Translations under genes and position numbers: made by a program | In this document: positions 34,827 to 43,588 of the stretch, piece after piece | How the letters are laid out: each line of letters opens with the position of its first letter | How positions within the stretch are numbered: position 1 is the stretch's first letter | NCBI GenBank assembly: GCA_017518185.1 | Contig: JAFWWB010000019.1 | Coordinates: 1 to 46,337 of the forward strand | Direction of reading: 5' to 3' | Source of the DNA: Lachnospiraceae bacterium | Lineage (GTDB): Bacteria > Bacillota > Clostridia > Lachnospirales > Lachnospiraceae | DNA length: 46,337 nt | The notes under the pieces: model-generated | What the model was told of the DNA's origin: nothing | Seen by the model: only the letters and a program-made list of their open reading frames with translations | Databases searched by the model: none

Positions 34827-35329
34827 TGGATGCAGATACAGTTGCCTATATCGGTCCAGACCGATCCGGTATTGGCTGTGTATTCCTTCTTGCCGGTGAT
34901 GTCCGTATAGGTAGCCCACATTGCCAGAGGGTTCATAAAGCCGCCCTTATATTGCACGTAGATCTCCATCTGCGCGTCATCGTGTGATGATGAGATATAC
35001 TCCTTATAGGTGGAGCGGTCCAGGTCCTGCCAGTCGAGGGAGTCCAGTATCTCCTTGCCGAAAAGGGTGTCGGTATCGATATCTTCCAGCTTCGTCGGAC
35101 CCAGAAGCTTGTCGATCTCAGCCTGGGATGCCGGTTCGAGAACTACATCGGGGTCATTGGAGGCATAAACTACTGCCTGATATATGGTGTCCAGAGTCTG
35201 AAGATCGGAGGAAACTTTGGATTTCTCGATATACTTGATAAGCTGGGGGGCGAGCACACCCACCAGTATCGCCATGATCGCTATGACGACTATCAGCTCC
35301 ACAAGGGAGAAACCTTTATCATTTTTCAT
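34823..35329 (-). CDS. Type IV pilin-like protein
   Basis: The 168-residue protein has a classic class III prepilin signal: short basic leader MKNDKG, cleavage before F7, Glu at position 5 of the mature chain (FSLVE) and the hydrophobic helix LIVVIAIMAILVGVLAPQL. The remaining ~135 residues are a globular domain resembling major pilins or pseudopilins of Clostridia. ATG at 35329 is preferred because GGGAGG lies 9 bases ahead; the in-frame ATG at 35338 directly abuts that motif. No pilus ATPase, PilC or prepilin peptidase genes are present, so the protein must use machinery encoded elsewhere. A TATACT -10-like box lies about 25 bases upstream. Confidence 0.87.
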   Translation of the reverse strand: MKNDKGFSLVELIVVIAIMAILVGVLAPQLIKYIEKSKVSSDLQTLDTIYQAVVYASNDPDVVLEPASQAEIDKLLGPTKLEDIDTDTLFGKEILDSLDWQDLDRSTYKEYISSSHDDAQMEIYVQYKGGFMNPLAMWATYTDITGKKEYTANTGSVWTDIGNCICIQ

Positions 35330-35418
35330 AACTTCCATCCTCCCACCGCAAGTATAGAACATGGAGACCCGTTGAAAAAGGGGTTTTATGCGTATTTGTT
35401 CATATTTCGTTAACATAG

Positions 35419-35447
35419 GAAAACTCCCCCGGCCGGAGCCGGAGGAG
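35419..35447 (-). terminator. hsp20 intrinsic terminator
   Basis: Minus-strand hairpin with arms CTCC-t-CCGGC and GCCGG-g-GGAG (plus 35424-35447), 4-base loop, followed by TTTT. It lies 60 bases past the hsp20 stop codon. Confidence 0.7.
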
Positions 35448-35505
35448 CTTTCCTATAAAATAGAGGGGGAAAAAGTTATGCCGTTTTAATAATTCCGGAA
35501 ATCGG

Positions 35506-35937
35506 TCATGCGATCGAGATGACCTTCTTCTCTTCTACGGCAGGCTTCTTTTCTTCGGAAGGGAAGTTCAGCTTCAGGACGCCGTTCTCGAAGTTAGCCC
35601 TGATGTCTGTCTCGGTGAGGTGCTTGCCTACGAAATAGCTCCTGCGGCACGGTCCGGAATGTCTTTCCTTGTAGATCACGTTGCCTTCTCCATCCTTTTC
35701 TTCCTTCTCATCATCCGTGCCTGCGCTGATGGTAAGGTAGCCGTCCTTGAGCTCTGCGGTGATATCCTCTTTTTTGTAGCCCGGCATGTCGATGGTCATG
35801 TAATACTCGCCGTCCTTCTCAACGATATCCGTCCTCATGGGATTTGCCATCCTGTTCAGTGCGGATACGGGCTTTCCGAAGAAATCATCCAGGAAATTGT
35901 TCATAAATCTGTCTTCAAAGATACTCGGTGCATACAT
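35506..35937 (-). CDS. hsp20: Hsp20 family small heat shock protein
   Basis: The 143-residue alpha-crystallin-domain chaperone binds unfolding proteins without ATP. The domain runs from about residue 33 (MRTDIVEKDGEYYMTIDMPG) to about 127, including KKEDITAELKDGYLTISA and the conserved ANFENGVLKLNFP block just before the end. The C-terminal IxI-type anchor is visible as VISIA. A strong AGGAGG site precedes ATG by 8 bases. The promoter lies ~100 bases upstream, overlapped by a CIRCE operator, so HrcA should repress it until heat or misfolding stress. Its terminator follows directly. Confidence 0.95.
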   Translation of the reverse strand: MYAPSIFEDRFMNNFLDDFFGKPVSALNRMANPMRTDIVEKDGEYYMTIDMPGYKKEDITAELKDGYLTISAGTDDEKEEKDGEGNVIYKERHSGPCRRSYFVGKHLTETDIRANFENGVLKLNFPSEEKKPAVEEKKVISIA

Positions 35938-36043
35938 AAGTCATTCCTCCTTTTTTAAGGGGCGTCTGCGGAGCCCTGCTCCGTCCGTTGGCCCTGAGTT
36001 GTTGTTTTCGCAGTTTCGGGATCAGCTCCCTTAACTGTGCCCT

Positions 36044-36072
36044 ATCATATCACAGTTATTAGCACTCGTCAA
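36044..36072 (-). promoter_or_regulatory. hsp20 promoter
   Basis: Minus-strand TTGACG (plus 36067-36072), 17-base spacer, TATGAT (plus 36044-36049). The -35 lies wholly inside the CIRCE element. Confidence 0.75.
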
Positions 36073-36085
36073 GGGTGAGTGCTAA
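36059..36085. promoter_or_regulatory. CIRCE operator (HrcA binding site)
   Basis: Perfect match to the CIRCE consensus: TTAGCACTC (36059-36067), 9-base spacer, GAGTGCTAA (36077-36085). HrcA bound here would cover the hsp20 -35. Confidence 0.97.
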
Positions 36086-36089
36086 TAAT

Positions 36090-36110
36090 TTTTGTGAACA
36101 TTTTGTGAAC
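36090..36110. repeat. Tandem direct repeat TTTTGTGAAC
   Basis: Two exact 10-base copies at 36090-36099 and 36101-36110, one helical turn (11 bases) apart, 34 bases before the -35 of the surface protein gene. The layout suits a dimeric activator site. Confidence 0.5.
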
Positions 36111-36143
36111 GTCATCATAGGGGCCTGAAACGCTTATTTTTTC

Positions 36144-36173
36144 TTGATATAGATAAGCAAAACATGATAAAAT
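36144..36173 (+). promoter_or_regulatory. Promoter of the 1758-residue surface protein gene
   Basis: TTGATA (36144-36149), 18-base spacer, TAAAAT (36168-36173) with an extended TG one base ahead. The leader is about 68 bases and ends in GGGAGG, 9 bases before ATG. Confidence 0.6.
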
Positions 36174-36247
36174 TTAACGGGTATTTAGCCTTAAAAACTA
36201 TGCAGATCATCTGATACGTTTACTGACAGCAAGGGAGGCACGGGGAT

Positions 36248-39200
36248 ATGAAAAAATCGAAAGTGATGAAGAGAGCGATAGCATTGTTCTGTTCGCTGAG
36301 TATGATGTGCGGCAGCTTATATGCGGAAAGTGAGATACTTTTCTCCGGCAGCAGAGTCTATGCGGCGGAGGAGGAGACTGTGAGCATCGATGACGCGGAG
36401 GAAAGCGAAGTCGGCGATGACCCCTCTGTGTCATTCCGAGCGGAGCGCAGCGAAGTCGAGGAATCTTACAATGACGAAACTGAATCTTTCGACGACGAAA
36501 CCGAGTCTGTAGACGAGGAAGAGCCCGGCGAAGCCGAAGAGGCCTTTGAGGCGGAGGAGGAAGAGCCCGAAAGCGTATCCGCGGATGAGATTGATGAGGC
36601 TGAGGACGAAGCTCCCGCAGCTTCAGAGGAGCCTGTCGGAGCGGTAACTCTCACACAGTCACAGCTGGAAAAGTTTTACCATTATGAAGAGGATCCGAAT
36701 GTTGAAGACGGCTTAAAGCTTTCACTGACAGCCGAATTCAGGCAGGCGCTCAACACTCCGGGAGGAAGCCTTACTGCGGGGGATTACACCTGGAAAGAAT
36801 TCGACCCCGTACCCGATCCCGGTGTGGAATACGTGGACGATGAAGGGCATTCATATGCGATCACCAGCATTTCAGGCCTGTTCGCGGATCTGGATAAAGT
36901 AACGGAGATCGATATGTCAGGCTGGAATTCCGATCTGGACCGCCCCTACAGGGATATGAGCGGTATGTTCAGAAGCTGCGGCAAACTGGAATCCCTGGGA
37001 AACAGCCTGGGTCTTGCGCTGGACACCAAGGAATGTACCAATATGACGAGTATGTTCTATTTCTGCAGCTCCCTGAAGTCCATTGGGATATTTATGTCTA
37101 CGGAGAAAGTAGAGAGCATGGCAGGAATGTTCCGTTACTGCACTAAGCTTGAGAAAGTGGAATTCTATAACACGGATACTTCCTCTCTTGAGAAAATGAA
37201 TTTTATGTTTGAGTCCTGTTCTTCTCTTAAATGGCTCAATCTTGAGAGCTTCGGTACCGGCAAGGTAAGAGAGATGTATGGTGCTTTTGAGGGCTGCTAC
37301 TCCCTGGAAAAGCTGAACCTGTCAAACTTTGATTTCTCGTATATCGAACCGGAAACGGGACACAGCGCCGTCGGAAGTGATGATATATTCGACACGGCCG
37401 GAACAAAAGGCTCCGGCCTGAAGATCTATGTCCGCGATGAAGAGGCAGCGGCATTTATAAAGGCTGAGAAGCAGAACACCGCTTATGACAGTGACCGTAT
37501 GGAAGTGATCGTATTTGATCTTAATTCCCTGGATGATGATTTCCTGGGCATGATCTACGTTTATACTGAGCTTCCCGACGGAACCTTTAAGCTTTCACTG
37601 AATGATACCATGAAGGGATCGTATGTTACAGGCGGAGGGGTATTCTACCAGCTCTTCTATATGGCCGGCGGCGCTCCTCTTCCCAACCCTGATTCTGTCA
37701 ACAGCATATATCACGGAAAGATAAGCAGCTATGAGGAGCTGTTCCGGGGGATGCACTCGGAGGTCATAGATATCTCCTTATTCGACGGCAAGACCATAAC
37801 GGATATGAGCGGTATGTTCTTCCGCTGTGAAAAGGTCCAGACAATAAAGATGGGAGCTTTTCAGCCCCGTTCGGATGCGAAGACCGATAACATGTTCTAC
37901 ATGACCGGCTGCGGCTCGTACAAGACAGGATCGGGAAGAAGGGAGCATTATGCTGATGCTCAAGCCTGGATATCCGGCAGCAGCGCGGAAACGGTCTTTA
38001 AAAAGGCGAATACCAAATGGGAGGAAGCGAAGCTTAAGTTTAAGGTCAAGAGAAAGGTGATCCTGGATTACGGCGGGAAGATACCGAATCAGGTGATCAA
38101 CGTAACGGATGGAACCGCGATCGGTACGTGGCCCCAGTCCTACAGCGGATACAAGCTGACAGGCTATTACAGTGATAAAGAGCTGACGCAGCCATTTGAT
38201 ATAGAGAACACACCCATAACCCGCGATATGACCCTCTATGCAAAGTGGGAGTACAACCTCCAACTCAGTGAGAAGGAGCTGGAAAGCTTTTATGATTACT
38301 GCTATAACGGTGAAGACCTGCGGCTCCAGCTGAACGATAACTTTAAAGAGATCCTTAAGCAGGAAGAAGGGGAATACTGGGTAAAAAGGGATGACGGGAT
38401 AAATTCTTATGTCTGGCATGTGGGTGATCCTCTTCCGGATCCCGGGAGCACGCATCATTACGGTGACAGGGAGCTTCCGGTGACCAGTTATTCCCGCTTG
38501 TTCATTAACAGCAACGTACAGATCCTGGATCTCAGTAAGTGGGATACCTCAAATGTCACCGACATGTCATCCATGTTCGAAAGGCTTTATAAAATAAAGA
38601 AGCTGGATGTAAGCTCCTTTGATACTTCGCACGTAACGACTATGAAAAATATGTTCGTGTATTTCGGTGCATATTCCGATTTCGACACCCTTGATCTCAG
38701 GAATTTTGACGTGTCCCGGGTCACGGATCTTGATTCCCTGTTTGAATTCGCAGATATACGGAGCATCAATATCGACAGCTGGAAGACAACTTCCGCTGCC
38801 GATATGGATTATCTGTTCTGGTGCTGTTATACCGACGAGATATATATGAGGAGTCTGGAGTTTCCTGAAGGCTGTACCTATGATAAGTTCTTCCAGAACA
38901 ACAAGGCGATCAACGGAGAGGGTGAAACCTATGTGTATGTGAAGAACTCAAAGATGAGGCTGAATTTCCTGGAAAGATCCGGGGAATATGGTACTGCGAA
39001 GCTTAAGTTTGTGTCGGCGCTGGATCCCGGAGAGTTTTCCGATTCCGAACTGGATTACTTTTATATTTATGATACCTATCAGGTGAAGGGCCTTAGTGTA
39101 AGCCTTAAGCCGGAATTCAAGGCGGCTCTTGACAAGGCGGACGGCGAATATGCTCTGCCCGGCGGTACTTACACCTGGCGTGCGGGGGATCCTCTCCCCG

Positions 39201-41524
39201 ACCCGGCTCCCGCTACTTCGGCCCTGTACAGGGATAAGGTAAAGAGCTTTGAGGGCATGTTTAAGGACTGCAAGGCCGTAAGCCTCGATCTTTCCGCGTT
39301 CACCACAAAGGATGCAACGAACTACAGCGGGATGTTAATGAACTGCGGAAACCTTAAGAAGCTGAATCTCGGCGGTTTTCAGATAGATGACAGCGACATT
39401 GTCAGTGATATGCTTAAAGGAACCTGCGCCGGTAACACAGGAACTCCCGTGATGGGAACCATCGATGACACCGCAGCCGCGGCTATACTGAACGATGCAT
39501 CAAAGACAGGCATAGATACCAACAAGCTCACATTTAAGAAGCAGTATGTGATACGCTTCGATGCCGGCGGCGGGAGCGGTATGATGGAGAATATCGTGGT
39601 GGATGCCGGCAATTCCATTACCCTTCCGGTCTGCGCTTTCACGGCTCCCGAGGACGGCAGTTTCGAAAAATGGGACAAGGGCTTACCGGGAGAAAAGTTC
39701 ACGCCGGAAGGATCCTGCACAATAAAAGCGATATGGAAGCACCAGCATGTCGGGGTAAAAACAGATAAGAAGGATCCCGGCTGTACCACAAAGGGAAATA
39801 TTGAATACTGGACCTGCTCGAAGTGCGGGGCGATCTTCAGCGATGCGGCCTGCACCAGGGAGATAGAGCTTTCCGCTGCCGAGGTGCCTGCCTCCGGCCA
39901 CGAATGGGGTGCGTGGGTGACGGTTAAGGAACCTACAGCCGATGAAGAGGGTCTGGAGGAGCGCGTATGTATCAATGACAATACCCATAAGGAACAGAGG
40001 ACGATCTCTGCCATCGGTTATACGGAAGAGTGGCAGATATACTTTGATGACAGCTGTATGCATGCGGTTGGCCTCGGCGGCTACGAGGCGGATTTCACCG
40101 GTGCCCAGATAAAGCCTTATGTAACCGTGATCCACGCCGGAAAGAAGTGCGCACTGGGAGTGGATTACACCCTTAAATACGGTAAGAACAAGTCTGCCGG
40201 TGAGGGCACCGTCACCATAAAGGGTAAGGGCAGCATCAAGGGCCAGAGGACGTTGAAATTCTCTATCGCAGAGAAGAACCTTTCCGATTCGGATGTCATT
40301 GTCGGAAGCACCTTCTATGACGGCAGCAAGAGTGTGGCTCCGGTTGTGGCGTACAAGGGTATGATCCTTAAGAAGGACAAGGATTACAAGATCCAGGATG
40401 CGGGAGACGGCTTTATCAATATCGTAGCCGTCGAAGGATCTGATTACACCGGAATGAAGAAGGTGGCTGTGGCCGGCACCGATGCCGCCCATGTCAGGAG
40501 CCATAAGATAAAGGCGACGCTGGACAGCACCGACCTGACTTTCAACTATGACAGGCAGACTCCCCTGGGTAAGCTTTCGGTGACGGATGCAGAGGGAAAA
40601 ACACTTTCCTACGGAACCGACTACAGGGTAAGCTGTACCGATAATGTGCATGCCGGCAAGGTGACGATGATGGTCATAGGTACCGGCAGCTATAACGGAT
40701 CCGTAAAGTTCAGCTATAAGATCAAGCCTGCAGCCTCGGCAACGATCAAAGCCACTCTGGATAAGAGTACTTACGAATATTCCAAGGCAGGAGTGAAGCC
40801 GGGGATCAGGGTAATGGCCACGGTGGACGGTCTGGAAATGGAACTGAAGGAAGGCCGGGATTTTACCTGCAAGTTCCAGAACTGCAAGAAGGCAGGTACC
40901 GGATCCTTTAAGCTTACGATGAAGGGTGACTTCAAGGGCGCAAAGTACAGCGGAAATACTGAGTTCACCATAGATCCGGTGGAAGTGACATACATGAACG
41001 GTGTTGCTGTGGCATCAGATATGTGCTTTACAAAGCCCGGTGTCTATAAGCCGAAGGTGTGCGTGATAGTCAACGGTGAGCTGCTTAAGAAGTCCGATTA
41101 CGAAGTGTCATACGCAAACGGCGGAAAGATGGAAGATGAAGGAAGTATGGCCGTAGAGATAAAGTTCAAGGGTAACTACGTTTCACCTTTAGGTTCGCTC
41201 ACCACTTATGCCCTCATCGGAAAGAACCTGACTGAGGTGAGCAAGGGCAAGGTCCTGCTTTCCAAAGACGGACAGAGTATCAAGGGAGTGCCGTTTAACG
41301 GAAAGAACGTAGATCTCGGTATCTTTAATCCCGGCGGAGCCCAGGCAGAGCTTAAGCTGAAGGGCAAAACCATAAACGGTACGGAGCTGTCATCAAATTT
41401 CTACGCAGGATACGCGGATAACGGCTCCGTGGGAAAAGCTACGGTGATCTTTCGGGCAGATCCTGCTTCGGGATACGCAGGCTTCTGCACCGGAACCTTT
41501 AAGATAACCAAGGCCGAACTGTAA
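36248..41524 (+). CDS. Giant secreted surface protein with DUF285 repeats, InlB-type repeats and Ig-like modules
   Basis: The 1758-residue protein has a signal peptide (MKKSKVMKRAIALFCSLSMM..., cleaved about residue 38-42), then ~90 very acidic residues. Four copies of an opening module (from about residues 133, 427, 672 and 929; marks are [FY]-x-Y early and GDPLPDP or similar late) each lead into DUF285/BspA-type repeats such as WDTSNVTDMSSMFERL. InlB/Listeria-Bacteroides repeats occur near 600-670 (ending MTLYAKW) and 1100-1165. A Cys-containing segment (YWTCSKCGAIFSD) and several Ig-like units (GTDYRVSCTDN, GTGSYNGSVKFSY) complete it. No LPXTG or other anchor is seen at the C-terminus. Adhesin or structural role inferred. 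The SAM-methyltransferase gene follows by only 23 bases. Confidence 0.9.
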   Translation: MKKSKVMKRAIALFCSLSMMCGSLYAESEILFSGSRVYAAEEETVSIDDAEESEVGDDPSVSFRAERSEVEESYNDETESFDDETESVDEEEPGEAEEAFEAEEEEPESVSADEIDEAEDEAPAASEEPVGAVTLTQSQLEKFYHYEEDPNVEDGLKLSLTAEFRQALNTPGGSLTAGDYTWKEFDPVPDPGVEYVDDEGHSYAITSISGLFADLDKVTEIDMSGWNSDLDRPYRDMSGMFRSCGKLESLGNSLGLALDTKECTNMTSMFYFCSSLKSIGIFMSTEKVESMAGMFRYCTKLEKVEFYNTDTSSLEKMNFMFESCSSLKWLNLESFGTGKVREMYGAFEGCYSLEKLNLSNFDFSYIEPETGHSAVGSDDIFDTAGTKGSGLKIYVRDEEAAAFIKAEKQNTAYDSDRMEVIVFDLNSLDDDFLGMIYVYTELPDGTFKLSLNDTMKGSYVTGGGVFYQLFYMAGGAPLPNPDSVNSIYHGKISSYEELFRGMHSEVIDISLFDGKTITDMSGMFFRCEKVQTIKMGAFQPRSDAKTDNMFYMTGCGSYKTGSGRREHYADAQAWISGSSAETVFKKANTKWEEAKLKFKVKRKVILDYGGKIPNQVINVTDGTAIGTWPQSYSGYKLTGYYSDKELTQPFDIENTPITRDMTLYAKWEYNLQLSEKELESFYDYCYNGEDLRLQLNDNFKEILKQEEGEYWVKRDDGINSYVWHVGDPLPDPGSTHHYGDRELPVTSYSRLFINSNVQILDLSKWDTSNVTDMSSMFERLYKIKKLDVSSFDTSHVTTMKNMFVYFGAYSDFDTLDLRNFDVSRVTDLDSLFEFADIRSINIDSWKTTSAADMDYLFWCCYTDEIYMRSLEFPEGCTYDKFFQNNKAINGEGETYVYVKNSKMRLNFLERSGEYGTAKLKFVSALDPGEFSDSELDYFYIYDTYQVKGLSVSLKPEFKAALDKADGEYALPGGTYTWRAGDPLPDPAPATSALYRDKVKSFEGMFKDCKAVSLDLSAFTTKDATNYSGMLMNCGNLKKLNLGGFQIDDSDIVSDMLKGTCAGNTGTPVMGTIDDTAAAAILNDASKTGIDTNKLTFKKQYVIRFDAGGGSGMMENIVVDAGNSITLPVCAFTAPEDGSFEKWDKGLPGEKFTPEGSCTIKAIWKHQHVGVKTDKKDPGCTTKGNIEYWTCSKCGAIFSDAACTREIELSAAEVPASGHEWGAWVTVKEPTADEEGLEERVCINDNTHKEQRTISAIGYTEEWQIYFDDSCMHAVGLGGYEADFTGAQIKPYVTVIHAGKKCALGVDYTLKYGKNKSAGEGTVTIKGKGSIKGQRTLKFSIAEKNLSDSDVIVGSTFYDGSKSVAPVVAYKGMILKKDKDYKIQDAGDGFINIVAVEGSDYTGMKKVAVAGTDAAHVRSHKIKATLDSTDLTFNYDRQTPLGKLSVTDAEGKTLSYGTDYRVSCTDNVHAGKVTMMVIGTGSYNGSVKFSYKIKPAASATIKATLDKSTYEYSKAGVKPGIRVMATVDGLEMELKEGRDFTCKFQNCKKAGTGSFKLTMKGDFKGAKYSGNTEFTIDPVEVTYMNGVAVASDMCFTKPGVYKPKVCVIVNGELLKKSDYEVSYANGGKMEDEGSMAVEIKFKGNYVSPLGSLTTYALIGKNLTEVSKGKVLLSKDGQSIKGVPFNGKNVDLGIFNPGGAQAELKLKGKTINGTELSSNFYAGYADNGSVGKATVIFRADPASGYAGFCTGTFKITKAEL
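36430..36466. repeat. Short interspersed-repeat-like insert inside the coding region
   Basis: The 37 bases read TCATTCCGAGCGGAGCGCAG then a GAAGTCGAGGAATCT end, with terminal inverted ATTCC/GGAAT. I recall closely similar sequences as dispersed intergenic repeats in many unrelated bacterial genomes. Here it is in frame and encodes SFRAERSEVEES in the acidic region, with basic residues where neighbours are almost all acidic. Confidence 0.5.
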
Positions 41525-41547
41525 GGACCAAGTGAGGTAACACCTGA

Positions 41548-43506
41548 ATGAATGAGTATCAGAAAGAAAAGTGGTACCAGTATCTTTACTACACCGAAAA
41601 CAGCGCGGTGAACATCGAGCGCGTGGATACGGTGTCCGGGATCACAGGGCGCGAGACCCTTGATTATGTGCTGCGGACCCTGAGTATACTGGATGCAGAT
41701 GAGGAGAGCGGCTGCGGGGGCCTCGGGAAAAAAGATTTTGATATCATCCGCACCGTGCTCTCCTGGTCGGAGGTGGCCAAGGGCGGGAATATCCGCGAGC
41801 GCGCAATCTGGGAAGGAAAGGGCTATCCTCTTGACATACACAACATCGCATCGGCGGAGATCTATCTGGAAGATGCCGGAGAGGATGAGGACAGGGAACT
41901 CATTTATACCCTCATAAAGACCCACGGCATGATAGGCCAGTGCCTGAGGGGAGAAGTCCCGGTATCGGAGAATGCTCCTTTAAGAGAGCTCCCGGTGGAG
42001 AAGGAAAGACTCATATCGATAGTCTCGCTTCTGAACGAATGCATCATCAGAGGAGTATCCGACGGTCTGTGGGAGAGAGTGGGGACGTCTGCTCTCTCAA
42101 TGATAAGGAAGGTCATCGAAGGCAGTGCGGAAGAGTTCGCTCCCGAAGAAAGGGTGCGCCGTCTTCTTCCGGGCATCGATGATATCCCGGGAAAGCTGGT
42201 CTCTCTTTTTTCAGAAAAACTCTTTCCGAAATATGAACTCTGGTATTTCGAGGCCGCACTTTCCGATTTCGACGCGGAACAGATCTTCAGCATACTCTCG
42301 GCGATACCGGAAGGCTCCGAATACGGGGATGTGCGCTACATTTCCTTCAAACCTCTTTCCGACAGCCTTTATTATGATTACGAAGGCAGGAAGCACATCA
42401 ATGTCTATAAGAAACGCATCATCGAAAAACATTTGAGGGACAGCAGTCTGGAGAACGTGGCTTTCTGCGCCAGGAAGAGCGGGAGCGCCATGCTGGTGGA
42501 TTTTGAGTTTTCCGCTGTCTGTGAGAAGCTCATAGATTTCTGTGTTGAAGCGGAGAGGTGCGGGCTTTTGAGCTTTGAAAAGAGCATCACCGTGCTCTAT
42601 GACATGTTCGGCTTCAGGCGGGACGAATTCGACCGTCTGAACAATGAAGAAAAGTATCTCGCCACCATGAACGACAGCGAGGAATCCACCAAGAACAGCA
42701 TAATCGACTACGTTACCGGGGACAGCGTCGTGGATGTGGGGAGCGGAGGCGGAGTGCTACTGGATCTTCTCGAGAAAACCTATCCCGGTAAAAGAGTGAT
42801 GGGTACCGATATCTCGGAAAACGTGATCGATGTACTCAATAAGAAAAAGCGCGCCGAAGGCCATAAGTGGACGGTGGTGCGGCATAATTTCGTGGATGGC
42901 CCCTTTGCGGTGAACGGTGTGAAGGAGCCGGTGGATACGGTGGTCTTTTCCTCCATAATCCACGAGATCTTTTCCTATACCGAGACAGCGGAGGGCCGTT
43001 TTAACATAGAGGTTGTTAAGCAGGCGCTTAAGAACGCCTGGGATTCCTTAAGAAGCGGAGGGCGCATCATCATACGCGACGGCATACGCGTTCCCGAAGA
43101 GAAGGCCGGAGAGATCATAAAGGTCAGCTTTAAGGAAAAAGCCGGGCTCGAGTTTTTCAAAAACTACCTTCGGGATTTCGAAGGCCTTAAGGATATTGAA
43201 GATAAGCATATATATATCGATGAAGACAGCCTTAGCGTGAGCGGCTGCGCCGATTATATCCGTGAATTCCTCTATACATACACCTGGGGACAGGAATCCT
43301 ACAGCCATGAGGTGAACGAGCAGTTCGGATACTTTACCATAAAAGAATACAGGGAATTTCTGGAAAGCCTGGGGGCTGTGCTTTTGCGGGGAGATGCCTT
43401 CCTGGAACCCGGATATCCGGAGCATCTGCGTCCTCTTGTAACGCTGGAGCCGGATATCTGGCCCGATTCCAACTGCATACTTGTGGCTGAAAAAAAGCTT
43501 GTGTAA
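41548..43506 (+). CDS. Large SAM-dependent methyltransferase domain protein
   Basis: The 652-residue cytoplasmic protein has a class I methyltransferase core at about 385-540: motif I VVDVGSGGGVLLDLL (from about 393), acidic VMGTDISENVIDVL and VVFSSIIHEIFSY, then SLRSGGRIIIRDG. The first ~380 residues have no family I can name; they are helical and include a region like HGMIGQCLRGEVP. The last ~110 residues are also unassigned. The substrate is unknown. GTGAGGT sits 9 bases before ATG. It follows the surface protein gene with no terminator, so the two may share a transcript, and precedes tex by 82 bases containing a hairpin. Confidence 0.8.
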   Translation: MNEYQKEKWYQYLYYTENSAVNIERVDTVSGITGRETLDYVLRTLSILDADEESGCGGLGKKDFDIIRTVLSWSEVAKGGNIRERAIWEGKGYPLDIHNIASAEIYLEDAGEDEDRELIYTLIKTHGMIGQCLRGEVPVSENAPLRELPVEKERLISIVSLLNECIIRGVSDGLWERVGTSALSMIRKVIEGSAEEFAPEERVRRLLPGIDDIPGKLVSLFSEKLFPKYELWYFEAALSDFDAEQIFSILSAIPEGSEYGDVRYISFKPLSDSLYYDYEGRKHINVYKKRIIEKHLRDSSLENVAFCARKSGSAMLVDFEFSAVCEKLIDFCVEAERCGLLSFEKSITVLYDMFGFRRDEFDRLNNEEKYLATMNDSEESTKNSIIDYVTGDSVVDVGSGGGVLLDLLEKTYPGKRVMGTDISENVIDVLNKKKRAEGHKWTVVRHNFVDGPFAVNGVKEPVDTVVFSSIIHEIFSYTETAEGRFNIEVVKQALKNAWDSLRSGGRIIIRDGIRVPEEKAGEIIKVSFKEKAGLEFFKNYLRDFEGLKDIEDKHIYIDEDSLSVSGCADYIREFLYTYTWGQESYSHEVNEQFGYFTIKEYREFLESLGAVLLRGDAFLEPGYPEHLRPLVTLEPDIWPDSNCILVAEKKLV

Positions 43507-43530
43507 AGTGTTTTATGAAAACAGAGAACA

Positions 43531-43569
43531 GGCATCAGGGCTCCGGCTCCTGCGGAGCCACCTCATGCC
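43531..43569 (+). promoter_or_regulatory. Hairpin just upstream of tex
   Basis: Inner perfect stem GGCTCCG/CGGAGCC (43539-43545, 43553-43559) with a 7-base loop, inside an outer GGCAT/ATGCC pair (43531-43535, 43565-43569). No U-run follows. It ends 19 bases before the tex ATG and its AAAGGAT ribosome site, so it could affect tex translation or mRNA stability. Confidence 0.45.
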
Positions 43570-43588
43570 GAATTTGAAAGGATAAAAG

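Larger units (their letters stand above)
35938..36247. promoter_or_regulatory. Divergent control region between hsp20 and the 1758-residue surface protein
   Basis: No gene is seen in these 310 bases. They hold, from left to right, the ~100-base hsp20 leader, its promoter, the CIRCE operator, a tandem TTTTGTGAAC repeat, and the promoter plus leader of the surface protein gene; these are listed separately. Confidence 0.8.
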
